Assembly (NCBI GenBank): GCA_030448265.1
Contig: JAUJNG010000001.1
Location: 90,490-154,489, forward strand
Source of the DNA: Abditibacterium sp.
Lineage (GTDB): Bacteria > Armatimonadota > Abditibacteriia > Abditibacteriales > Abditibacteriaceae
DNA length: 64,000 nt
Reading direction: 5' to 3'
Shown: in pieces, positions 1-8,545 of the stretch
Numbering within the stretch: the stretch's first letter is position 1
How the letters are laid out: each line of letters opens with the position of its first letter
Notes under the pieces: model-generated
Database searches by the model: none
Told to the model about the DNA's origin: nothing
The model's input: only the letters and a program-made list of their open reading frames with translations
Made by a program: the position numbers and the translations under genes

Positions 1-671
1 GGCCGGTAGGGGAGCGGCTGTGGGCTTTCGGGATCGCTTTCGACAAACGCCTCCATATAAGCCGCGCCGGTGTTGGAGCCGCCCAAAGGAACGGAAAGGT
101 TGAGTCGGTAGAAGAAGTGCGTCAGCACCTTGCTGAGGCCAATCCAGGAACCAATGGTCATAATTTTCGAGACCCATCCGTGCAGGTCGTAGTAGTCGTG
201 GTTCCCCGGAACAGGGAGGAAGGGGAGGCGGAAAACCAGATCGTGAAAATGACTTTGCGGAGTTTGGAAGGCTCGGTAGGGGTCGATGAAGTTGATGTCG
301 TAAAGGCGCTGCTCACCGGTAAGGTAGTTGATGTCGCCGGTATGAAGCACCATGTGTGCTGGTGAAGCAAGACTCGGTGCACCCTGGATGGGCTTCCCCG
401 GTGGCATTTCCTGCAACAATCCGCAATCCTGCGCCATGAAAGCGGCGACGGCACTTTGAGGCGAAACACGCGCCCCGAAACGGTCGGAATCACCGGTGTC
501 ACCTAACGCCAACAAGCACCACTGCGTGCCAGGTTTAGGCGCGCCTTCGATGACCAACTCATGGCGGCGCGTCTCGTCCCCATTCCCAACTGTCCAGAGG
601 CGGATAATATCCCTGTCCGAGGGATGAGAAAACCAGTCGAGATTGATATGCAAGCCGAAAAGGGTGAGCAT
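1..671 (-). CDS. Calcineurin-like metallophosphoesterase (3' end beyond window)
   Basis: A minus-strand frame opens with ATG at 671, directly after an in-frame TAA, and stays open to the left edge (223 codons visible). Three metal-site motifs of the calcineurin-like phosphoesterase fold appear in order: GDTGD at residues 57-61, HTGD at 110-113 and GNHDYY at 156-161. These ligands bind two metal ions and hydrolyse phosphoester bonds; the substrate cannot be told. The long stretch between the first two motifs and the hydrophobic segment after GNHD suggest one of the larger predicted phosphohydrolases. No signal peptide is evident. The C-terminal histidine ligands lie outside the window. Family assignment is firm, specific function unknown. 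Confidence 0.85.
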   Translation of the reverse strand, partial: MLTLFGLHINLDWFSHPSDRDIIRLWTVGNGDETRRHELVIEGAPKPGTQWCLLALGDTGDSDRFGARVSPQSAVAAFMAQDCGLLQEMPPGKPIQGAPSLASPAHMVLHTGDINYLTGEQRLYDINFIDPYRAFQTPQSHFHDLVFRLPFLPVPGNHDYYDLHGWVSKIMTIGSWIGLSKVLTHFFYRLNLSVPLGGSNTGAAYMEAFVESDPESPQPLPYR

Positions 672-892
672 GATGAGGCAACTTTACGATAACGAAGTCA
701 CCAGTTCCATAACTCAGGCACTCACGGTGATTCCAAACCGAAATCGTAGAATAACTGGCAAAGTGTGTCACAGAGATGGCTTTGAGAGAGCTATTCGCCG
801 ATATGAGCGGCCACAAAACGCCTAGCTGGTCAATCCATCGTTTGTCTTTTAATGCCTTTAGACACTTGCGGCATGATAAAATTTGGAGACCC

Positions 893-1357
893 ATGCTCAA
901 TCCAGGTGAATCCCCAATTCCCAACGACCCTTTCAACTTGAGCCGCTTTTTAGGAGCGCAGGAAGACAGTTACCATCAAGCGCTTTCGGAAATCCGCAGT
1001 GGGTGCAAGCGCTCGCACTGGATGTGGTTCATCTTTCCGCAGTTCGAGGGCCTGGCTCTAAGCTCAACCTCCAGGCATTACGCCATCAAGAGTGCTGAGG
1101 AGGCCAGAGCCTACCTCGATCACCCGATTCTGGGGTCAAGGCTGTTGGAGTCCGCCCACGCTGCATTGTCCGTTGAGGGTCGAAGCGCGCAAGAGATTTT
1201 TGGTTCCCCCGACGACCTGAAACTGAAGTCGTGCGCTACGCTCTTCGCGTGCGTGTCATCCCCAGGGTCCGTGTTCGAGAGCCTGCTGGAGAAGTTCTAT
1301 TCGGGTGAGCGTGACGCCAAAACGCTGGAACTGCTGGGGGCGCGCTCTGGTGAATAA
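893..1357 (+). CDS. DUF1810 family protein
   Basis: A 154-residue soluble protein whose whole length follows the DUF1810 pattern: DPFNLSRFLGAQ near the N-terminus, then SHWMWFIFPQ, a YL.HP.LG.RL segment, IFG.PDDLKL and a closing F.SGERDAKTLELL. The family is widespread, single-domain and without an established biochemical role. ATG at 893 was chosen because GGAG lies about 6 bases upstream and the family homology begins just after it; an earlier in-frame ATG at 776 would add an unrelated N-terminus that includes one of the ATATGAG intergenic motifs (801). It stands alone between the divergent phosphoesterase and a small RHH-like gene. Confidence 0.85.
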   Translation: MLNPGESPIPNDPFNLSRFLGAQEDSYHQALSEIRSGCKRSHWMWFIFPQFEGLALSSTSRHYAIKSAEEARAYLDHPILGSRLLESAHAALSVEGRSAQEIFGSPDDLKLKSCATLFACVSSPGSVFESLLEKFYSGERDAKTLELLGARSGE

Positions 1358-1483
1358 GGCAGGCCTGTTTCCCAGGGCGATGTTTTTCCCTGCCCGTGGA
1401 GGAGCCAAACCGCAACCATCATAGAATCGAATGCTCTGTATTAGTGATACTTTGCCGTCAAACATTTCCTCAGTCCAGCATTC

Positions 1484-1690
1484 ATGTCAGTTACATCTAC
1501 ATCTACACCCACACCAACCGTTACCTTGACCTTTAGTCCGAAAGACCTGTCGCAGCTCGAAGCTTTTGCTACGTTGCACGGCACCACTCTCGCCTCGTTC
1601 ATCCAGCGCGCCGCATTAGAGGCTGCCGACATCACGCCCTCCAACAAGAGCGCCCACAGCAGCGAGAGCGCGACACTTTCTCTTTTCTGA
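1484..1690 (+). CDS. Small protein resembling a ribbon-helix-helix DNA-binding protein
   Basis: A 68-residue protein starting at ATG 1484. After a threonine/serine-rich lead (about 17 residues) comes a segment, roughly residues 18-48, that reads like DUF1778/RHH antitoxins: a beta strand with alternating polar residues, then helices ending FIQRAALEAA. The tail is serine-rich. RHH antitoxins normally have a toxin partner directly downstream, but here the next gene is an AraC regulator, so this may be an orphan regulator. No convincing Shine-Dalgarno is seen. The call rests on a weak pattern match. Confidence 0.5.
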   Translation: MSVTSTSTPTPTVTLTFSPKDLSQLEAFATLHGTTLASFIQRAALEAADITPSNKSAHSSESATLSLF

Positions 1691-1721
1691 ACACGGGTTT
1701 TATTTTTTGCCCACTTTTCCG

Positions 1722-2612
1722 ATGAATTGGCTCGAACGGCTTAACGTGCGCGGTGAAAACGAAATTTTCGGCGCGGGTGTAACTGTTTTGCACTGGGCCT
1801 ATTCGCCTCACTTACCTGACAATGTGCCGCATCGCCACACCTATTTCGAGGTATGTTTGGTCGGCGCGCATGGCGCGGGGATCTTCCGCGTGGACGGCCA
1901 AAAGTGTTCTCTCTCGCCCGGAAATGTATTTTTCGCGCGGCCCGGCGTGATTCATCAAATCCAGAACACCAAAACCCCTAAAATGGAGCTTTTCTGGGTC
2001 GCGTTCGACATCCAAGTGCAGGCAAGCATGGACGCGGAGTTATGGCGGGCGTTTTCTGAATCGCGAACTGTTATTGCGAGCGATGATGGCACCCTGAGAG
2101 CGATCTGGAGCGCTTTGCAAATGGCCGCGCAGGGCGCAGAAATCGCCGGAAAGTCCGCGCAATTGCAGGCGCTACGCGAGGCACTACTACTCTCGATTGC
2201 CCAAATCGGCGCGGGTGAAATGGCACCCATCGCGGCTCTCCCTGAAAGCGAGAAACACGGCGCCGCACGCCTGGCGACCCGCTATTTGCACGATAATCTG
2301 GGCCGAAAAGTCTCCAGCGAAGAACTTTGCGCGCAGGTCCACCTGTCGCCACGCCATTTGCATCGTTTGTTTTGCGATTTTACTGGCGTTTCGGTCTCAA
2401 CTTATCTCGCAACTGCGCGACTCGACCGCGCGCGCCACCTTTTGCAGAATTCCGAGCGCCCTACCAAAGAAATCGCGGCGCTTTTGGGATATGAAAGCGT
2501 GCATTATTTTACCCGCGTTTTTGCGCGCGAAAACGGCATTGCACCGGGTGAATTTCGCCGCCGCGGCACCGACGAGGGCCGAAAAGTGCAAAAAGTGGGC
2601 GCCTTAGTCTAA
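1722..2612 (+). CDS. AraC family transcriptional regulator with N-terminal cupin
   Basis: About 296 residues. The N-terminal third is a cupin-type sensing domain (HRHTYFEV, then GIFRVDG and a PGVIHQI turn). The C-terminal 100 residues carry the two helix-turn-helix motifs of AraC/XylS proteins: first around SSEELCAQVHLSPRHLHRLF, second around KEIAALLGYESVHYFTRVF, ending PGEFRR. ATG 1722 was preferred; an in-frame TTG at 1707 would add five residues and neither has a clear ribosome site. It is followed 57 bases later by a PhyH-type dioxygenase on the same strand, so it may control that gene. The inducer is unknown but is likely a small molecule bound by the cupin. Confidence 0.9.
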   Translation: MNWLERLNVRGENEIFGAGVTVLHWAYSPHLPDNVPHRHTYFEVCLVGAHGAGIFRVDGQKCSLSPGNVFFARPGVIHQIQNTKTPKMELFWVAFDIQVQASMDAELWRAFSESRTVIASDDGTLRAIWSALQMAAQGAEIAGKSAQLQALREALLLSIAQIGAGEMAPIAALPESEKHGAARLATRYLHDNLGRKVSSEELCAQVHLSPRHLHRLFCDFTGVSVSTYLATARLDRARHLLQNSERPTKEIAALLGYESVHYFTRVFARENGIAPGEFRRRGTDEGRKVQKVGALV

Positions 2613-2669
2613 AGTTGCCCTTCACTTGATGTTCGATGCTTGATTTATGCACTTAATGGAGAATCTGCC

Positions 2670-3494
2670 ATGCTGACACCTGAACAAATCGAATTTTTCA
2701 AAGAGAACGGCTACTTGTTAGTCAAAGGTCTGCTTTCACGCGACGAAGCCGCAATGTATCGCCAGGAAACCCACGATCTCGCCACGCGCGTTTACGCAGC
2801 GGGCCAGTTCGATGCGACTTGGGGCAGCGCGGGTGCCGTTTCCACCAAGAAAACCGCGTTGCAACACTGCCACGACGTGCAATTTCACAGCGCCGCTTTC
2901 GCGCGTTTAATTGTTGATGAGCGCCTCACCGATGCGGCCTCCGCAGTGATGGGCACGCCTAACGTGCAACTGCATCACACCAAAATGTTCATCAAACCGA
3001 GCGAAAAAGGCTCGCCGTTTCCGATGCACCAGGACGCGCCGTTTTTCCCCCACCAGCAGCATTCCATGATCGCCGCCATCATTCATTTCGATGACGCGCC
3101 GCTCGAAAAAGGCCCGGTGCGAGTTGTTCCTGGCTCGCACAAGCTCGGAATGTTGCCGCATTTGAGCGAGGGCGGTCACCATCTCGATCCGGCGGATTAC
3201 CCGGTCGAAGAGGCGTTGCCGCTTCCTGCCGAGGCGGGCGACGCAGTGTTTTTCTCCTATCTCACCATTCATGGTTCGGGCCTCAATGTGTCGGACGAAG
3301 CGCGCACCACGCTTTTGATTCAAATGCGCGATCCAGAAGACTCGTCCAGCGATAATAATCACGCCTCAAAAGGGCAGGGCACGATGTTGCGCGGCATCGA
3401 CCCGACATGTTCAGGGCTTGGAAAAGCCGTTCCCAGCGCTGAAGTGCTGGGAACGATGGCGATGGGCGGGGCGACAATAGGCGCGATGGGATGA
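2670..3494 (+). CDS. Phytanoyl-CoA dioxygenase (PhyH) family protein
   Basis: A 274-residue member of the non-haem Fe(II)/2-oxoglutarate dioxygenases. It starts with the usual LTPEQIEFFKENGYLLVKGLL segment, has the iron-binding HxD in FPMHQDAPFF, the GPVRVVPGSHK loop, and the distal histidine in LTIHGSG followed by the 2-oxoglutarate-binding arginine region (EARTT). ATG 2670 is chosen because GGAG sits about 9 bases upstream; a TTG at 2640 is less likely. In bacteria such enzymes hydroxylate many small substrates, so the substrate is not predictable. It follows an AraC regulator in the same direction. Confidence 0.88.
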   Translation: MLTPEQIEFFKENGYLLVKGLLSRDEAAMYRQETHDLATRVYAAGQFDATWGSAGAVSTKKTALQHCHDVQFHSAAFARLIVDERLTDAASAVMGTPNVQLHHTKMFIKPSEKGSPFPMHQDAPFFPHQQHSMIAAIIHFDDAPLEKGPVRVVPGSHKLGMLPHLSEGGHHLDPADYPVEEALPLPAEAGDAVFFSYLTIHGSGLNVSDEARTTLLIQMRDPEDSSSDNNHASKGQGTMLRGIDPTCSGLGKAVPSAEVLGTMAMGGATIGAMG

Positions 3495-3687
3495 AAAATG
3501 ACTGTGAGTGAGTCTAAGGTCACTTGTGCTTTTAAAGACGTTTGCGGCGCGTGTAGAGGCAAAATTCTAAATCGTTCACGGTAGTTTCAGGTTTCTCACA
3601 CTTCGCAGCGGCGCGGCAGATTCGCAGGCAATATAATTTTGCAGAAAGTTCAGTAATCAAATGGGGCTTGATTGAGGCGCGTGGGAA

Positions 3688-4290
3688 TTAAAACTTGAGA
3701 AACGGCAAACCCGTGTCTATCGCCGTCTTCCACACGGAGTCAATTATCACTTCATCAACGCTGAGAGGCGCAAGGGGCGTTGGGGAGCGGTCTTGCAGGA
3801 GAAATTGCCACCAGCCGACGCTGTGCCAGCGACCAGATTTGTAGCCTACCGCGTCGTAAATGCCCACGGGGCGAAATCCAATCGCTTCATGGAGACTCAC
3901 GCTCGCAGGGTTTGGCAAAGTCACGCCCGCATAAGCGTTGTGGAAACCTTGCAATCTCAAAATCTCGAACAGCGACGCATAAAGCGCTCTGCCGATGCCG
4001 CAGCGATGGTAGCAAGGATGGATATAAACCGAGACATTCACCGACCAAAGATAAGCGGCCCTTTCGCTGTGCGAACCAGCATAAGCGTAGCCCGTAATCT
4101 CGCCGCCGACTTCGCAGACCAGCCAGGGAAACTGGTGCAGCGTGTTTTCGATGCGCCTTTGCATTTCTTCGACCGAAGGCGGCTCCAACTCAAACGAAAT
4201 CGGCGTGTCGCGGACAAAGGGAGCATAAATACTTCCAATTGCGGCGGCATCATTAGTGTTCGCCAGGCGAATGAGGGGAGCGGAAGACAT
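3688..4290 (-). CDS. GNAT acetyltransferase, phosphinothricin N-acetyltransferase (PAT/bar) type
   Basis: About 200 residues matching the PAT branch of GNAT enzymes: IRLANTNDAAAIGSIYAPFV at the start, a TPISFELEPPS segment, the acetyl-CoA loop HPCYHRCGIGRALYASL, then AGVTLPNPASVSLHEAIGFRPVGIYDAVGYKSGRWHSVGWWQ, highly typical of this subfamily. Such enzymes acetylate glutamate analogues or other small amines with acetyl-CoA in the cytosol. ATG 4290 is used; an upstream TTG (4296) adds two residues. It is monocistronic, facing the PhyH gene across about 190 bases in which I see no gene. Confidence 0.9.
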   Translation of the reverse strand: MSSAPLIRLANTNDAAAIGSIYAPFVRDTPISFELEPPSVEEMQRRIENTLHQFPWLVCEVGGEITGYAYAGSHSERAAYLWSVNVSVYIHPCYHRCGIGRALYASLFEILRLQGFHNAYAGVTLPNPASVSLHEAIGFRPVGIYDAVGYKSGRWHSVGWWQFLLQDRSPTPLAPLSVDEVIIDSVWKTAIDTGLPFLKF

Positions 4291-4509
4291 GAGCAAATTA
4301 TAGATTCAAGTGCGCTGCCAAAGCGGGGCCTTTGCACACGCGGGGGCGCCGGAGTGCCCAAGAGTCCAAGAGAGGCGCTTCGTGGGGCCAGAAGAAACCT
4401 TTCTGACATGCTGCCGAGGTGCTTTCCCGCTTTCCGAGTTGGGGTGGCACCTGGTTAACTGGTGTTGCTAGGCCCAAGTTATTTTCTACGTCGTGACGTG
4501 CTTCACGAA

Positions 4510-5071
4510 TCATTCTGGCTTCGTTGCTTTAGATTTTCGTAGCGCTTCGTGCAGGAAGGTGCGATTGATCTCGTCCACGCCCAGTTGCTCCACTGCCTCA
4601 ACAGGGACAAAATCGCAACGCAGGTTCTGGGACTCCAGCAAGCTTGCATCAAACTCCTGCGCTTCGACCGCAAAGAGCGGGTCGATGAAGTCGGGGGCTG
4701 GTCGTCCCCAGGCGGGGCGTTGCCCATCCAGATGCCGAGCATGAATAAATCCGATGACGGATAGAGGTGAAACCCGCCACCCCGTCTCCTCACACCTCGC
4801 GCAACAGGGTCTGCTCGATGGACTCTCCGGGGTTACACCGGCCTCCTACGCTGAGAATCGGCTCTGCCGAGTGAACGAGCAAGACCTGCTCGCCGCGCAG
4901 TACAATGGCGCGAACCGAGCCCACGAAGGCTCGCGGCGGAAGATCGTCACTCAGACAGACGCGAAACTCCAGCGGAACACCATCCCACTCCTCGCGCCAA
5001 CCGCCGAAAGAGGGGTGACGCCTGAGAAAGTCTTCTAGTGATTCGTCAGAGGGAGGCAGAGGCGAGTTCAT
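4510..5071 (-). pseudogene. Nudix hydrolase broken by a frameshift inside the Nudix box
   Basis: The minus strand opens at ATG 5071 (MNSPLPPSDESLEDF) and reads a Nudix protein as far as GGRCNPGESIEQTLLREV near 4793, where TGA follows. One frame over, the sequence carries straight on with EETGWRVSPLSVIGFIHARHLDG and runs to a TGA at 4510. The canonical box needs one residue between REV and EETG, and only one base lies there, so two bases appear to be missing. Joined, the product would be about 187 residues with an intact box apart from that codon. Intact Nudix genes occur elsewhere in the window (30.6-33 kb). Confidence 0.8.
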
Positions 5072-5202
5072 GACTTCATTAGTTTTAACCAAGCCCAGGT
5101 TGGATGCGGTGGGGGAGAGGGGAGGCAAAGCGGAAACCGGCAAACCACCTCGGGCGCAGTGTTTCAGCGGAGGTAGCACTTTGAAGGCAGACTAAGGCGC
5201 CT

Positions 5203-6180
5203 ATGAACCGATACGAAACCATGCAATTCCGTCGCACCGGCAAAAGCGGCCTCAAACTCCCAGCGATCTCACTGGGCTTGTGGAACAATTTCGGCCACCT
5301 CGACGACTTCGAGACTGGGCGCGAGATCGTTCGCACCGCCTTCGATCTGGGCATTACCCATTTCGATCTGGCTAACAATTACGGCCCGCCCCCTGGGAGT
5401 GCTGAAGAGAATTTTGGCAAAATGCTGGGAGGCGAGTTGGCCGGTCACCGGGACGAGTTGGTGATTTCGAGCAAGGCGGGCTACCGGATGTGGGCGGGAC
5501 CTTACGGCGAGTGGGGCAGCCGCAAGTATCTTCTCTCCAGCCTCGACCAGAGCCTCCAGCGCATGAATTTGGACTACGTGGACATCTTCTATTCCCACCG
5601 CTTCGACCCCGAAACGCCTCTCGAAGAAACCATGAGCGCCCTCGATGCGGCCGTTCGTGCTGGAAAAGCGCTCTATGTCGGCATCTCGAGCTACAACCCT
5701 GAAAAAACCGCTGAAGCTGCCCGCATCCTGCGCGAGCTGGGCACGCCATGCCTGATTCACCAGCCCAGTTACAGCATCCTCAATCGCGGCATTGAGCGAG
5801 AGCTGTTGCCGGTGCTGCAAGAGCAGGGCATGGGGTGCATCGCGTTTTGCCCGCTCGACCAGGGCGTCTTGACCAGCAAATACCTGGGTGGCATTCCCGA
5901 AGGCTCGCGCGCCGATAAAGCGCATGGGACGCTCAACGCCAAGAACCTCAGCGAAGAGAAACTGGCCAAAGTGCAAAAACTGAATGACATCGCGCAGAGC
6001 CGGGGCCAATCGCTGGCGCAAATGGCGCTCGCCTGGGTTTTGCGTCACCAAGGCATGACAAGTGCCTTAATTGGCGCCTCGAAACCTGCACAAGTCATTG
6101 ATTGCGTCGGCGCATTGCAGAACCTGGAGTTCTCCGACCAAGAGCTATCGCAGATTGATGCTGTTGCGCCACTAGCCTGA
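5203..6180 (+). CDS. Aldo/keto reductase, YghZ / L-glyceraldehyde-3-phosphate reductase-like
   Basis: A 325-residue TIM-barrel NADPH-dependent oxidoreductase. The catalytic tetrad is visible: Asp and Tyr in HFDLANNYGP, Lys in VISSKAGY and His in FYSHRFD. The tail SALIGASKPAQVIDCVGAL is the NADPH phosphate-binding segment. The spacing and the WSDL-less start place it near YghZ and potassium-channel beta-subunit-like reductases that reduce sugar phosphates or methylglyoxal. ATG 5203 is used; ATG 5221 is possible. About 100 bases downstream lies a sugar-phosphate isomerase-like gene on the same strand, which suggests a role in carbohydrate metabolism. Confidence 0.9.
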   Translation: MNRYETMQFRRTGKSGLKLPAISLGLWNNFGHLDDFETGREIVRTAFDLGITHFDLANNYGPPPGSAEENFGKMLGGELAGHRDELVISSKAGYRMWAGPYGEWGSRKYLLSSLDQSLQRMNLDYVDIFYSHRFDPETPLEETMSALDAAVRAGKALYVGISSYNPEKTAEAARILRELGTPCLIHQPSYSILNRGIERELLPVLQEQGMGCIAFCPLDQGVLTSKYLGGIPEGSRADKAHGTLNAKNLSEEKLAKVQKLNDIAQSRGQSLAQMALAWVLRHQGMTSALIGASKPAQVIDCVGALQNLEFSDQELSQIDAVAPLA

Positions 6181-6276
6181 GGCTCCCTCCACACCTGCTA
6201 AGCGCACTAAGAGCCTGCGCGGCCCAGCGGCGCTGGCGATGAGACAAAAGGCGCGACCTCCATTAGGATATAACTT

Positions 6277-7137
6277 ATGATTCAGTATTTATCGGGCTTT
6301 GCCGACGAAGCGGGGGCTGCCCTCGCGACCCAAATTCGTGCCACTCAGGAGATAGGCTGGCATCACATCGAGATGCGAAACGTGTTCGTTCCGGGCTTTT
6401 CCGGCGGCAACTTGCACGATATTTCGGATGAGGCTTTCGTAGCTGTGAGCGAACAACTGAAGGCCGCGAGTATTCGCGTCAATTGTTTTGGGACGGCTAT
6501 CGGCAAAGATGCCGCTGGTTTTGAGTACGATGTTCGAGCTGCCAGAAATATCGCGAAGCGCGCCGAAAAAGTGGGCGCAAAGTTGGCTAGAGTCATGAGC
6601 TACCCCATCCACTCTCTGCCCGACGAGGAAGTTTTTCAGCGTCTGCGCGAAATCACGCAGATTTTATCCGATGGAGGTGTGCAGACGGTCGTGGAGAACT
6701 GCCACAATTACGCCGCTATGAGCGCGAGCCATGCGCAGCGTCTCGTGGAAAATGTGCCGGGCGCGGCTCTCGTGTTTGATCCAGGCAATTGTATTGGTTT
6801 TCCCGATTACTCGAAGGCAAAGCCATTCCCCCTGCAATCGTCCTGGGAGTTTTACAGGGATGTCAGGCCCTATATTGCTCACTTTCATGTTAAAGACGCA
6901 AGCTTCGACGGAGCGCTAACTCACAACTATCCAGGTGAAGGGCAGGCCGATGTGAAGCGCATTTTGGCCGACCTGCTCGCGACGGGTTATGATGGTGGGA
7001 TTTCGATTGAACCCCACCTGGAAAACACTGGGCTGTCCGATGACACGCGGTCGAATGATGAACGCTGCTTTCAAAGCTACGTGGAGTACGGACACCGCCT
7101 GGAGCAGCTGCTAACGGAGATCTCTGCTGTCAGATGA
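6277..7137 (+). CDS. Sugar phosphate isomerase/epimerase (xylose-isomerase-like TIM barrel)
   Basis: A 286-residue protein of the AP-endonuclease-2/xylose-isomerase-like superfamily. Recognisable parts are the opening FADEAGAALATQIRATQEIGWHHIEMR, the metal-binding glutamate in TVVENCHNY, the FDPGNCIGFPD segment, HFHVKDA with its histidine, the GEGQADVKRIL loop and the closing metal-ligand strand GGISIEPHLE. A ribosome site AGGA lies 8 bases before ATG 6277. Enzymes of this type interconvert ketoses or act in inositol and other sugar catabolism; the exact substrate is open. It is probably expressed with the aldo/keto reductase just upstream. Confidence 0.88.
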   Translation: MIQYLSGFADEAGAALATQIRATQEIGWHHIEMRNVFVPGFSGGNLHDISDEAFVAVSEQLKAASIRVNCFGTAIGKDAAGFEYDVRAARNIAKRAEKVGAKLARVMSYPIHSLPDEEVFQRLREITQILSDGGVQTVVENCHNYAAMSASHAQRLVENVPGAALVFDPGNCIGFPDYSKAKPFPLQSSWEFYRDVRPYIAHFHVKDASFDGALTHNYPGEGQADVKRILADLLATGYDGGISIEPHLENTGLSDDTRSNDERCFQSYVEYGHRLEQLLTEISAVR

Positions 7138-7388
7138 AGTCTGAAACATTGCCGTCTCCCGACTTGGTCACGATGTCAGTTGGTTTCGTTTAAAGGACTT
7201 TCCTCCCAGCCACCGCAATAAGCAATTAGCAACGTTCAGCCTGGCAGCCGGCCTGTGTGAACGCATCTCAGATTGCCGAGTGTCGAGTCCGCCAACCGCG
7301 GCTTGGGCTCGCCGTTCGCGGTTAAAAACGGGCCACAAGCGCTCGGTGGCACAAAGCCCAAGCGCTATAAGCATAAATCGAGAACATT

Positions 7389-8171
7389 TTGTACCACCTT
7401 GGAATCTGGCAGTGGCCCCTGGCTGTGGCCGCTGCGTTCTTAATTGGCATCTCGAAAACCGGCATCTCCGGCATTGGGATTTTTGCGATCTCCCTCTTCG
7501 CGCTCATCTTTCCGCCTCAGGAATCGTCCGGCATCGTTCTGCCCCTCCTTATCTGTGCCGATCTGGTGGCGGCACCAGCCTACCGCAAACACGTCATTTG
7601 GTCGCACCTGTGGCGTTTGTTCCCGTGGGCTGCAGCCGGTATCATCATCGGTTTTGGGGTTCTGCTGGTCCTGAATAACAGCCACGTGCTGCAGCAACAG
7701 GTCAACCAACAGGTGGGCCAGTTGATGGGCGCCATCTTCCTCGTTATTGTCGTGTTCCAGATCTGGCGAGGCCGCCAGGCGGCAGCAGGCAACGAAGAAG
7801 ACAGCGTGCCGCATACGCTATGGCTCGCAGCTCTCATCGGACTCGCAGCCGGTTTTACAACCATGGTCTCCAACGCCGCCGGCCCGATCATGATTTTGTA
7901 TCTGCTTTCGATGCGTCTGCCCAAGATGGAGTTCATGGGCACTGGCGCCTGGTATTTCCTGATCTTGAACTGCTTCAAGATTCCGTTTAGTTACTACCTG
8001 GGCCTCATCAACTTCGCGTCCCTGCCACTGGATATGATTCTCGCGCCCTTCGCGGTGGCAGGTGCGCTGTGTGGGCGCACGCTCCTCAGGCACATCGACC
8101 AGCAACTCTTCCAGAACCTGGCATTGGGATTCACTGTGATAGCTGGCATCAAGCTTCTCTTGAAAATCTGA
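7389..8171 (+). CDS. TauE/SafE family permease (putative sulfite/anion exporter)
   Basis: A 260-residue integral membrane protein with seven or eight hydrophobic segments. The start WPLAVAAAFLIGISKTGISGIGIF carries the G-S/T-K-T-G-x-x-G signature of the TauE/SafE family, repeated in degenerate form in the second half (GLAAGFTTMVSNAAGPIM). Members export sulfite, sulfoacetate or other anions, or act in taurine metabolism. The start is TTG 7389; a stop lies in frame five codons upstream, so no longer reading is possible. No Shine-Dalgarno is obvious. Neighbours give no hint of the substrate. Confidence 0.88.
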   Translation: MYHLGIWQWPLAVAAAFLIGISKTGISGIGIFAISLFALIFPPQESSGIVLPLLICADLVAAPAYRKHVIWSHLWRLFPWAAAGIIIGFGVLLVLNNSHVLQQQVNQQVGQLMGAIFLVIVVFQIWRGRQAAAGNEEDSVPHTLWLAALIGLAAGFTTMVSNAAGPIMILYLLSMRLPKMEFMGTGAWYFLILNCFKIPFSYYLGLINFASLPLDMILAPFAVAGALCGRTLLRHIDQQLFQNLALGFTVIAGIKLLLKI

Positions 8172-8490
8172 GGGGGTCCCCTTATTCCGCTGTCACCTCT
8201 GTATTCAAAACTACATTGAGGACGAGGGGCCAATTCGCAGGTCGTCAGTTGTTGTGACCTTCAGAATTCGAAGCGTGAGACCAGATTTCAAGTTCAAGGG
8301 CTACCCTGGGCCTCGAAACGGAAGCAGAGAGCGACTCGCCCAGCTTTTCTGTGGGCCTGGGCTCTCGAGGGACAACGAACCTACGTCGCCACTCCTGATG
8401 TGCTGCGGTTGAGGCCACTTGGTGCCGCAGAGTAGGTTAGTATTCACCCGCATATATCGGACATCTTACTCAGTCTTCTATAAACGACAA
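8172..8490. other. Intergenic stretch without a recognisable gene
   Basis: No reading frame here has coding character on either strand. The region separates the TauE permease from the convergent XRE/DUF3846 operon and ends at a hairpin terminator. Confidence 0.6.
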
Positions 8491-8527
8491 AGAGGGCGCA
8501 GCCCCCGGGTGGAAGCCGCGCCCTTTT
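8491..8527. terminator. Bidirectional-type hairpin terminator
   Basis: AGGGCGC pairs with GCGCCCT around a GC-rich loop, followed by a T run on the plus strand (GCGCCCTTTTT) and flanked by an A-rich side giving a T-rich end on the minus strand. It lies 18 bases beyond the stop of the minus-strand XRE/DUF3846 gene. Confidence 0.75.
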
Positions 8528-8545
8528 TCGCACTCTTGCTTTCCC

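Noticed and set aside
5269..6051. 260-codon minus-strand frame inside the aldo/keto reductase
   Set aside because: Antisense shadow; the plus strand carries all catalytic motifs.
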